Source: Nemertoderma westbladi
Lineage: Eukaryota > Xenacoelomorpha > Nemertodermatida > Nemertodermatidae
Length of the DNA stretch: 64,000 nt
Assembly (NCBI GenBank): GCA_032718475.1
Contig: JAUCBJ010006704.1
Location: 1 to 64,000, forward strand
Direction of reading: 5' to 3'
Below are positions 13,701 through 25,700 of this stretch, piece by piece. A program made the translations under genes and the position numbers. Numbering within the stretch: the stretch's first letter is position 1; the number at the start of each line of letters is the position of its first letter. The notes beneath the pieces were generated by a model, which saw only the letters and a list, made by a program, of their open reading frames with translations, was not told where the DNA came from and ran no database searches.

Positions 13701-16700
13701 TGAACCAATAGGAACAGCGGACGTTGGTGTCCATGGGCGTATCGTGGTCTCTCGATGCGCATAACCGACAACGTTGCCTAGAAACATAGTTGGCATGTCG
13801 ATAATCGTACGCAGTGAGACACTGTGGACCTTGATACCATTCTATGATGTAGTCGTTGTCGCTGTTCCGGGCGCGATAGGCTGAATCTCCTCAGATTCTA
13901 GGCATATTGGTTCGTCTTCCCAGTCTGTTACGAATAGAATTTTCGTGATATATTTTCGGTTTATCGTTACGACTCCGCTGGGTATGATATTTAAATAGAA
14001 CCATTTCCCTTTCGGTGTCTACATCGTCCGTATCATGTAAATCGATAGGATGGCAGGTAGTTAGGAAGTCCATATACGTACCATTACGATGCGTATAGCG
14101 AGCGGTGAATTTTCGATAGTCCAATTCACGCGTAAGTTGCTCTTGGGACATCGGCGGTTCAATATAACGACCATCGTCCTCCGTAATGGTTGGATCGGCT
14201 TCACCGCGTATCAAGCTATCCACAAATGCTTGTAAAGGTAGAGTATATCGCTCCCTGATACCAAGATCATCTTATATCAACTCCGTCATATCTGCTATCT
14301 GAGTTTATTAATATTGTAATGAGTTTATGTTTAGGCGAGCGGGCGTCGCTGCCTACCTCTCTTCGCCCCGGACAGTGGGATTCTCAGCGCCGATGTACCG
14401 TCGTCGCGGTGTTTACGCCAACATGTAGCAACAGCAAGACAACGATAACCGGCACAAGTCACTCCACTGTCCGTCCCAAAGGCTTGAATCCACTTTAGGT
14501 TCTTTCTATAGGAGAGTTGGGCTACTTTCACAATTGCGACTAGCTACTGTAAACACACCTTAGCAGTAACATTCACTTACAAACGCACAAATTCCACACA
14601 ACTGTCACCAATTGTACACATACAGGCCATTTGTCCGTTAGTCAGTGCCTTCCAGAATGTCACGTTATTACTGTGTATCCTTGGATACTAACAGTGTGTT
14701 ATGTATTCTCTATGCTATGCAATGGGACAAGCTTTCTATTGTTCTTTTAACTTGCTTCTAATTCTAGCGTGGGTGTTACTATGGTGACATTATGGAATGC
14801 TAGCGGTAGAATTAGGGTAATTCTCATGCATACAGATCTGGGATGCTATTTAATAATAATTCTTTAATTGTCAATATCCTCTTTATGCATGATTTTATTA
14901 ATTTTATCGGCTATTGACTATATGTTGGAGATTCTCGCACTCTAATACTCTCAATAGGATGAATCTCCGCTCCCATGATCTATTAATTAATGGAATTTTG
15001 GGAATGTTATAAATTGTACAAAATGACAATTTATGAAATTCATTTAAAAATATGAATTTAAATTTATTCCCGTGAATTTTATTATTTGATGTTAAAATTG
15101 ACACAATTTTTATTCCAGAGCATGTCTGGGGACTGAGGATCTTTAATTCTATAAAATTGTCTTTTAAGAGTATCGGTAAGTGCTGCGATATCTTAATTGA
15201 CTAGAAATTTTAAAGTATCCGAATTTTACAGATTTTAATAGATATTAATTAATATTTAAGATGGGCACCGATTTATTCCAGAACTTGTCTGGGGACGTTA
15301 ACCATTGATTCTAGAATTTGTCTTTCAAGTATATCGGTGGGTGCCGCGATATCTTAATCGACTAGAATTACAGATGGTCAAAAGTTTAACAGATTTATTT
15401 GCGTTTTACGCTACTGTTAGAGGGACATCACGCTACTATATGTATTATTTAATATAAGGTAGAAGAGCAATATCGCACGAAGCAATGTCAGTGTGAAGAG
15501 GCAAGTCGTTTCCAAGGTCTACCCAGAGCTTGGTTTAGCCGAGACACGAGGATCTGAACTTTGCATTCCTAATACTCTGTATTAGATCCAATAATAGAAA
15601 ATACTAATATCAGTTCACAAAATAATAATAATGATTTTATAATTTGTTAATATATATATATATATAAACTTGTCAGTCTACTGACTTACAATCATTGAAA
15701 GCATACTACTAAGCTTCAGTAATTAACTTATTCAGTACTGCAGTAGGTGTTAAGCACCAAATCTTAAAAACTAAAAAAAACATTCTCTTTACCGGTATCA
15801 AACTGTCCATACACTAATGTGTATCTCTTACACTACCCCCCCACCAGTAGCGGAGCGTCTTGTAGGTTATATGACTTGATTTTAGGACGAAGGTTAAACT
15901 TAACAGTTTTCTTTTTTCGTTTCTTATAATCGTTTAGTGCTAAATCAAATGCCTTTTTGTATCCCCGAGTTGTTCGGTTATCAATATTTTGTTCAATTGG
16001 ATTGAAGAGTTTTATGTTGTTCTCTGGAACAAATTCAATGCGATTAGACCCGTAATAGTGGACAGGAATCTTAGGTATAGATGAGCATTGTTTGTTTTGT
16101 AAAGATGGTATTACTAATCCAGGCCACGTTGGATATCCATCTTCTTTAGCCATTACAACAAGTCCTGGTTTGAACGTATTTTCGCCATATTTTCTTGTTG
16201 TCATTACAGGTTCTTTGTTGTTTTTCATAGGTTTGATTTGTAAATGTGAGTTATTTGTAGTTGATTTCTCATCATTGTTTGATTTCTCATCATTGTTTGA
16301 TTTCTCATCATTGTTTTGGATGAAAGCTGGTTTGGTTCGGTCTATCGAAATCTTTTGAGTCCTTCCTTTAATTTCAACTGTTACAGTTTTTTCATCGCGT
16401 TCTAGAACAACATATGGACCAGTATATCGATCACTGAGTGAAGATTTGACGCGTTCATTTCTAATCCAAATGTTATTTGCAGTTTCAAGTGATTTTGGGA
16501 TATATGTTTTTTTATTGAATTGTCTCTCTGGGGCTCTATAGGAATCAATAGTTTTAAATAAATTATTCATATAGTCAGGAAGACTCTTTTGTTCATTTGT
16601 TTCGGTTGGCGCAAAAAATTGCTGGGGTAGATCGATTGTACCACCATATACCATTTGTGTTGCAGTATATCCATCAGGAGCAATACTATTGCGTAATCCA

Positions 16701-19700
16701 AGTAATACCATCGGTAATGTATCAACCCAGGAAGATGTGGTTGCATGACATCGTAGTGAATTTTTCAGAGTTCGATGAAATCTCTCTACAGCGCCATTGC
16801 ATTGGGGATGATAGGTTGTAGTTCTTTTTCTATTAATTCCAAGTGAATGCATTAATTCACTCCAAACAGCAGATTCGAATTGACTTCCCCTATCAGTTAT
16901 TAGTTCTCTTGGAACGCCGAATCTTGATATCCAATTAGTAATCATGGCTTTTGCAACTGATTCCGTGCTTATGTTATTTACTGGAATAACTTCAAACCAT
17001 CTTGTGAAACGATCAAGTATTGTAACCATATATTCGTATCCTCTAGATTGTGGAACTTTACCAACTATGTCTATATGTACTGTTTGGAATCTACCTGTAG
17101 TTGGAATACCACCAATAGATGATTTTGTATGAAGTGTTATTTTGCATTTTTGACAGCGCTGGCATTCACGGCACCAACGTCTAATATCTTTCCGCATTCC
17201 TGGCCAAATATATTTGCCTGAAACCATGTTTAATGTTGGTTTAGTACTTGTGTGAGCCAATTCATGCAACTGTTTAAATAGTTGAAATCGCATAATAGTA
17301 GGAACATATGGACGGAGATAATCCTTTGAGGCATCACAGACCAAAATCGAGTTTCAAATTTTCACTCGTTTTAGTGGTAGAGTTGTTTTCTGAAAAAATT
17401 GTGACAGTGTGGAGTCATTATGTTGTTCTTTAGCTAGTTTTTCATCAAATTCAACAGATATGTTACTGCAATCGCGAGATAATGTATCAGCTACTATATT
17501 GGCGGTGCCTGATACATGAGATATGTGGCAATTGAATTCGGAAATATAAGATAGCCACCTAGTTTGTTGCGGAGATGGATTTTTCATTGTTAGTGCATTA
17601 ATTAGTGGTTTGTGGTCAGTTTTAATGTCAAACTCAACAGAAATGAGCCATGAAAAATGTCGTAATGCAAGATAAATTGCAAGTAGTTCTCTGTCAAAGG
17701 TAGACTTCCTAGATTCAAGTTCAGTTAGTTTCGCAGAAAAAAAAATGCAAGTGGTTGTCTTTCACCATTTTTCAATTGGTTCAACACTACACCAACAGCA
17801 ACACCAGAGGCATCAGTTGTTAGTTCTAATTTTGCAGTTGAATCAGGAAATGCCAGTGTAACTGAGTTTTTTAACATTTCTTTCAAATCAAAGAAGGCTT
17901 TCTCAGCTGTATCATTCCATTCTAAAGGTTTAAGTTTGTTTGTTTTATCTACAAAACGAGTCAAATCTGTTAAAGGAGTTGCAACTCGTGAAAATCCAGG
18001 AATAAATCTGTGATAATAACCAGCCATACCAAGAAAACGTTTTAATGTCTTTATTGTGGTTGGTGTTTGAATTTTTTCTATAGCCTTAACGTTATCTAAT
18101 AATGGTTTTATTCCTGCACTGGAAATTTGAACACCAGCAAATTTTATTTCTGAACAGAAAAATTTGCATTTGTCTAGTCGTAATTTTAAACCAAGTTGTG
18201 TAAATCTATTTAAAATTATTGACAAATGTTGAAGGTGTTCTTCTTCATTCTTGCTTGCTAAAGTGACATCATCTTGGTATCCCCAAGTAAACTCTAAACC
18301 ATTGGTAGCGGAATCCATGAGTCTTTGGAATGTTGAACTAGCATTTCTCATTCCATATAACATCCGACGGAAAATAAACAAGCCAAATTGAGTTATTATT
18401 GCAGTCTTTTGTTGATCTTCGGGGTGAACTGGAATTTGTATGTATGCGGAGGCCAGATCGAGTTTTGAAAATACGGTACATCCTTGAAAACCACTCGGAA
18501 GGTCATTTAGGTTAGGCATTGGGTAACGATCAGGTACTGTTTGATTATTTAAGCCACGATAGTCACCACAAGCACGGAATGGTGTTGTTTTTGAGTTTGG
18601 TTGTTCTACTATATGCAAAGGGGATGCATAAGGTGATTCACCACGATAACATACACCAAGTTGTTCCCAATTTGTAAATATCTCTTTCGCTATTTGTAAT
18701 TTATTTCCATAAAGTCGGCGAGCTCTACAATAATATGGCGCGCCTTTTGTTATTATGTGATGTTCTACTTTGTGTTTGACAGGAGTGGATATGTTGATAG
18801 GAGTGAATAAGTCGGGATGGTTATTCAATAATCGCTTGACACTATCGCGATATTGATTATTTTCAATTGTAATATGACAAATATTAAAATCAATTGAATT
18901 AATTGAGTTTGAATTAGTTGCTGGTAAAGTTTGTTTTATGCTATCTGTAGATTTAGGTAAATTATCTGAAGAAATCAGTCGATTATTCACGCAATCGATG
19001 AGTAATTTTTCTTTTTTTAAAAAATCTATACCTAATATTGGTTTTGAAACATCGGCTACATAAAAGTTCCATGTGAATACTTTGTTACCAATATCAGGCA
19101 GGGTAAACATTAAAGATTGTATTCCATTAACTTTAATAGGAGTTTGGTTTGCTGCCTTTAAATTTATTTGAGGAGTTGGGCGAGTTTCTAATGTTGTATA
19201 ACTTAGAGGAAGTACACTACAATCACTCCCACTATCAGCTAAAAATTTGCCAATTGGATTTGCGGTCACAAAGATTGCATTTACTCCATCGCAGAAGGCC
19301 GCGGTCGCGGTGGAGTATTGGAGTTTCCCTGATGCTGAGGGAATCGGAAGTTATCTGGTTGTACCCAAGTGCAATTACCTGTACATTTTGTGGAATCCTT
19401 TCCAAATTTCCAGTGGTACCAGCACAATGAGGGAGTTTGGTTGAAAGAACGGGATTGGGAGTGTCCTCGGTAATATGATTCAGATCGATTTCTATACCCA
19501 GTGTCTCGGTCTGTGCTGGGATATCGTGAACGACCTCGTTCGTTTCTAGTTGATAGGGAATTAATAGCTTCAGATAGACGGTTGATTTCTTGAGTAATAT
19601 TTTGGCACCAGGCCTGCATCTCAGGTGGAGGATTAATGTTACTCTCTGTTTTGGGTTTAACAGTTACTTCATTTACTAAACTATGACTTGGCATATTTTC

Positions 19701-22700
19701 AGTCATACGATCTGCTATTTCAGCAAGTTTATCTATGGGGACACCGTCTATAGAAATCAATACAAGCCGAATTGGTTCTGGTAGGATTTCTAAAAATCTT
19801 AATTTAACAATATTTATGTTATTGGGTGCTAACCTCTGTAGATGTCGTAGTATTACGGATGGTTTCCGATCTCCAAGGCTTTGATCCTCTAGAAGTTTTT
19901 TCAAACGACGTTCTTCACTGTCGTCATAATATTTAATCAGACTTTCCTTAATTATATTAAAGCTGTCAGTAACCTGTGCCCCACTGTCAAATATGACATT
20001 AGTAGGAAGCACACGAAGTAAACTATTTTTCTTTATTGGTTCCGGGGTTTTATCGAGAATTTGCTCTATCTGGTCAAACCAAACATGGGTGTCTTTTTCA
20101 TAAAATTGTGGCAACTTGACCGTTTGAGTTTGGTGAGTCGAGAATCCTGCATCAGTACTGCTACTGGATAAATTTGGGACATTGCGTAAGCTTTGCTGAA
20201 CTTGATTAAAGGCTAGCTGTACAAACGTTTTATTTTGTTGCTTAAGTTCGTCTAGGATTTCTCCTTTAGTTTGTGGGGGTTGATATGATACATCTTCACT
20301 GTGTAGAATTTCAAGCACAGCTTCCAGTATAGACTTTGGCGCATTGTATATATCTGTAGACATTTCGGCTATTCTTTTATTGACTTACTGTATACTGACA
20401 TGACATACCTGGAGTTTAAATAGGCCCAATACGAATTAATCGCACTACCGGGCCAGCGTTCATCCTGCCGGTAATTTTGTGCTGGTACCAGGTTCGTTCT
20501 GAGTTCAGTTCAACATTCTGACATTCCAGCATTTACACCTAGGCCTAGTCGCTAGTCGTTGGCGTTGATGTTTAATATCTCGTCCGGGTCACCATTATTA
20601 GATCCAATAATAGAAAATACTAATATCAGTTCACAAAATAATAATAATGATTTTATAATTTGTTAATATATATATATATATAAACTTGTCAGTCTACTGA
20701 CTTACAATCATTGAAAGCATACTACTAAGCTTCAGTAATTAACTTATTCAGTACTGCAGTAGGTGTTAAGCACCAAATCTTAAAAACTAAAAAAAACATT
20801 CTCTTTACCGGTATCAAACTGTCCATACACTAATGTGTATCTCTTACACTCTGCCTACCAATAATACTTGAATATAGTAGTGGCTTTATTGTACTTTAAG
20901 AAGTACGGACATTTCATCTTACTGTAATCACGTATTTATAATATGATACGGACAGTAAGGAAAGAGAAAAAATTATTTCTCGCCGTCGCACTGAATATAT
21001 ATTATAAGTAATTACGTACGTAATAAACACTAATATATTGCACTAATCTACTAAATAATCACTAAAATAACATTATACTAAATAAAATTAAAGAAAACGA
21101 TTATAATAAAATTACATAATAATACATACATAAATATAAAATAAAAACAAATATAAAATGATATAGTCACACACCCACTCCATATGTTATTACGTTATAG
21201 AGTCCCTAGATATTTGTCGGATTAGGGAAGTGGTCGTAGGAAGAGTATCTTGCCTTCCATAGTTTCCGGACAGTTTTCGGTCTCTTTCCAGTAAACATAA
21301 ACGACCAGCTGGGCGATTGAGTTGTTGTGTTACTTTCTCCGCTCCCTTGGCCTGTCTAATCTCCGCCGGGGTAAGATGAGGAGGCCATTCTTCTTCTTCT
21401 TTACTTAAGAAGTCGGATCCACCTAACCAGCCTGGAGTATCTATTAGTTCTTGAGGAGTTGCTCCTCTGGAAACGATGTCGGCTGGATTAATCGTCCCAA
21501 GGCAATGTCTCCATTGATCTATATTGGAGTTAATATCGTCATTATCTGAGGAGTATGGTGTTCCCTCAGTTGGATCGTCTACATCACTGCTCTCCACTTC
21601 CCATTCCTTTACTTGGTATACCTGTTGTTGAGGTAATCTCTCTTTGAGAGTTCTACGGGAAGGGCCAGTGAAGTACCAACCTACTCTAGTTCTTACCGCA
21701 TAGGTTTGCAGTGGCTGCGGTTGAGCAGGCCGTTTCTCCAATGTCTCGAGCGCCTCATGCGCGTTTTGGCCAATGAGTATTTGCACTCCAGGATAATCTG
21801 TCTGGAATCGAGGTATCTTAAGATGTTGGATGCTCTCATCCTCGTCCCAATTATAAAGGTCTGCTTGGGTAGTAGCGAAGTTCTTTATAGCCACCATTTT
21901 TACTGACCTTATACTTTGTGCTCCTAATTTATCCTGGGGGGTGGACAACGCACCTACATAGTAATCTGCCGTTATGGTAGATTTCCAAACCTGCATAATT
22001 CCGGACATATTCAACTTAGTTTGGAATTTGGGTTGTCCAGCAAAGATATCTTCGGCTAGTTCTTGATCGATGAATGTTCCTGTGCTGCCAGAGTCAAGGA
22101 GGGCTTTCACTATGTAACTTTTGTTGGGACCGTGAACTCTTACTTGCACTACAGGAAATTCTCTGATTCCTACGTTGGAAGTTGGAGCTTTCCAAGATGG
22201 TTGTTTGGCATAAGTAGTTGGGGGAAACTCATTGTTGGTGTCCTTTTCATAAGTAAGTGCTCGATACACTGAGGTATTTATTAGGTAACAGGATTCGATG
22301 GCGTCGGAGAATTCGTCAGTATAGAATCCTTCCATCTCAGACTCTTGATCAGTGTCATTTACATCACTGAATTGGACATGTAGTTCGGGCTCACTTACCT
22401 GACTCGGGTTGTTTCGTTCGAACTCACTGTGTAACAAGATGTGATGTTTCGCGCCACACTTTGCACACTTTACGTCGGAGTAACAGGTTCGCCGTTGGTG
22501 TCCTGATCTGAGGCAATTATAGCATAACCGCTTATTCCACAGGACTGTACGTCTGTCTACAAGGGATTTCTTTAGAAATTCAGCACACGCACTCAAATGG
22601 TGGGGCCCGTCGCACAGCGCACATTTTGGTTTGATGTTACTCACCTTACCTTGGGTAACGTTATGCACTCTCGTTCTTTCTTCGGGCTTTCTTCCGTGAA

Positions 22701-25700
22701 TTCTCTTAGGAGACGTAGGAGGAGTTGTTGTTACCTGTTCTCTCCTGTCACTGGTTCGAGACTTGTATTTACTTACGTCTTTATAGGTCTTGTTGTCATA
22801 GTAAGATTTTGCTGTGTCTTTCCCGCTGTCCTCTTCTTGAGAAGCTTGGCTTTCGCCGTCGTCAGTATAACACACTGGTATTATCCTTCTCCTAGAAACG
22901 GGTTTCTCACTTACCTTATTTTCTGATGTTTTCTCTCTGGACTGCTTTATGAGTTGTAATTTTACTTCACTATCTAAGAAGGACATGAGATCAGCCATGG
23001 TAGGGCTTCGTCGTTGTTGTTCATTCATGTACAACACTTTCTTGTCCCAGCGCGTACATACTCCACCCTTTGGTAAAGTAGAGACTACGGCTCCAATAAC
23101 CATGGAACTCTGATATTCATGAGACTTACCTAACCAGTCCAATTGTCTACAGATTTCCTGAATTTCATCGGAAAACTCTATAATCCCGCTACTAAGGAAG
23201 TGTCGGGGGGCTACTAATTTTGCATACAAATACTTAGCTATGTTATCCTTGTTACCATACCTGATGTTTAATGTATCCCATACTTGTCGTAATCCTTCTG
23301 GATGTCCAATAAACTTTAACGCCATTAACCTGGGAGGTCCTTCCAAGCACTTGATGAGGAACCTAAGTTTCTCTCTGTTAGATAGCACAGAGTTCTGTAT
23401 GCTGTCTTTGTAATATTCATTGAAAGGTAACCATTTCATCTCATCTCCATTGAATTTGACGATCTCTCCCACTTTGACCGCTTGGCGGGCTTCTGTTCTA
23501 GCCATCTGACGCGTAAAGCTTTCTTGGGCCATCGTGTTATTCAATATGGAATTATCGGTGTATAAATTTCTCGGATCATTATCAGGTCTATAGGGAATAT
23601 CATTAACAACAGGTCTATAATCACCCTTAATAGGGTTTGCTATAGGAGTTTCTACTTCACTAGCAGTATAGATGCGTGTAGGCTCCACACCTTGCGCATG
23701 TAATACTTCAGACCTAACAGGTTGACACAATGTTACAGGGGGTATTGGTATGCCCTTTTGTATATTGACTAATTTGTCGCGTTCCAGCGCGATACTTTGC
23801 TGCACTTCTTGCAACTCTGCCCTACCTTCCCTTACTGTTCCCTTAAGTTGGTGGACAGTCTCCTGCATCTGTCCGAGCAGGAGGTTCATCCCCCGCCGTC
23901 CCTCCTCTACCCACTCAACCGCCGAAGCGGGAGTCGCCAACATTGTAGCGGGCTGACGCGGGACGACGGGAGACAAATCTTTGATTCCTCTGTCAATGCT
24001 CAGGACAGGGGTATTCGCATGGACTGTTCCATCGGGTACAGGTAGTGTAGTACTGTGTAAAGGGAATTTAGAGTTAAGCTCTGGAAGTGCAGGGGTCTCT
24101 AGCACAGGAGTGACTTTGGGAACGACAGGCCTAATTACTTCAGGCTCATCGACTATAGTAGGGAGTCTTTTGACCTGAATAAATTGTTCTATGGGTTCTA
24201 CACTACCTAAGTCTGTGCTAGTTAGTTGTCTTTTAACAGCTGGGGGCAAATCAGGCAATTTGTGACGGTAAGATGTTTTTCTACGCCTGCTTAGACGAGA
24301 TCTATTTCCTCCGCCTTCAGGATCGGTGGTTTCGCTTTCCTCCGATGAAGTATAGCCCTGGCATTTGGGAGTAGATTTTCTCATTATCTGCATGTGACTA
24401 GCAGTTAACTGTTTATTTATGTTGTCTTGCGTCTCTTGCAGCTTCTCCAACTCCAGTTGGGTAGTCTGCTCAGACGCTCTCCGTTCTGCTTCTGCTACTG
24501 CCTTTTTCGCCCTTGCTTCTGCTTCTGCCATGGCCGCCTTTGCTTCTGCCGCCGCTGCCTTTGCTTCTGCCGCCGCTGCCTTTCTTTGTATTTCTACTTC
24601 TGCCCTTGCTGCTGCCTCCTTTCTTTCTGCTTCGGCTTCTGCCATGGCCGCCGCCCTTTGTTCCTCTATCCGTCTTTTCTTTACTTGTTCTTCTTGGACT
24701 CTAACGAGGCGGAGTTTTTCATCAAATTTAGCTTGGTTTGCAGCTAACATTTCCGCATCGATTGCGTCCAACACAAGCTTGGTTCCTTCACTATTAGGGC
24801 GAAGTCCAGACAGTCGTCTCCTCAACTCTTCGTCTCCTATGAATCGCTGATAGTCTGACAGATAGATGTCAATGGCGTCTCTAGTTCGCGGCTTTTCTGC
24901 TGATGTTAATTCGCTTTCCACTTCGCTTTCCACTTGAGAAGAAGTGGCGTCGGTTGATTCTTCATAGGTTGGCCGTTCATCATAAACCGTATCCACCATC
25001 TTCGCTCCGCGTTCGGGTGTCCGCTCAGCAGTATCCAAACTACTGGAGCTATCGGGCCGCTGAGAACTAGGTTCTAGGCTAGGATGTTGCTGCTGTTTGA
25101 CAGCTGCTTCTTGATCCCGCTTGACTTGGGCCCGAGTACCGATGATAGACCTACGTTGTTCTACTAGCCTAGGGTCTGACACTACTACTGTAGGGATGGC
25201 CTTTTTGACAATAGTAGGTGACTTAGACTTGGATCTAGGATGTTCTAGACTTGGATCTGGGTCATTGATCTTTTTAAGACACTGTCTAACAGTCATTCTA
25301 ACACTTTCTAAGAGACTATCCGACAGTGATTGGGTTGTGTCTGACATGTTTGTTTACACAATTGAATGCCTACGGCTATAAATACAGTTAAAGCAAGTCT
25401 AGCAATTCAGTATCACTGTTAGCCTAATAATTAATTACCGATACTGCTACTCAGTGTAGCGTGATATATATATAATATATTAGAATACCGGTATGCTTAT
25501 AGTATATATATAAGTATTATTACAGACTAGGTTTGTCACAGAGTACCGGTATATAAATTTAGCACAAATATATATAAATATATAATAGGCCTATCGTGAA
25601 TACCGGTATACAGCCTACACTTATAGTATATATAAGTATAATTATGAACTAGAATTAATTACAGAATACCGGTATGATTTCAGCTAAAATTTATAGAAAT

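Larger units (their letters stand above)
11682..15574 (-). other. 3' internal region of the BEL/Pao-type element
   Basis: This stretch lies between the nested element and the 3' LTR. It contains four minus-strand open segments (described separately), a region dense in CCGGTA-containing palindromes (about 12730-13300) and a CA microsatellite. It shows no reverse transcriptase, RNase H or integrase motif in any frame I could read. About 14,532-15,574 is AT-rich and apparently non-coding. Confidence 0.5.
15580..20848 (-). mobile_element. Complete Ty3/gypsy retrotransposon, CsRn1-like clade
   Basis: This 5269 bp element is bounded by CTCTG duplications and 253 bp LTRs that I find identical, so the insertion is very recent. 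On the minus strand the order is 5' LTR, primer site matching tRNA-Trp, gag, pol (protease, RT, RNase H, integrase), polypurine tract, 3' LTR. The combination of a C-x2-H-x9-C-x3-C Gag box with a tRNA-Trp primer site is the hallmark I know for the CsRn1 clade. Pol is broken by one frameshift in an A9 run and one in-frame TGA, so this copy would not make a full Pol as sequenced. It lies in the 3' half of the BEL-type element. Confidence 0.9.

Noticed and set aside
15833-17344. Stand-alone integrase gene starting at 17344
   Set aside because: The apparent start is TTG and the same frame continues upstream across one TGA into RNase H, so this is part of Pol.
17354-17356. TGA in Pol as programmed readthrough
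   Set aside because: Gag-Pol expression already involves the -1 frame overlap at about 19281-19330, and a second recoding site between RNase H and integrase is not known in this group; mutation or sequencing error is simpler.
24419-24850. Plus-strand Ala/Ser-rich and Leu-rich ORFs
   Set aside because: They are antisense to the Ala/Glu coiled-coil region of the BEL-type Gag, whose codon bias opens the other frames.
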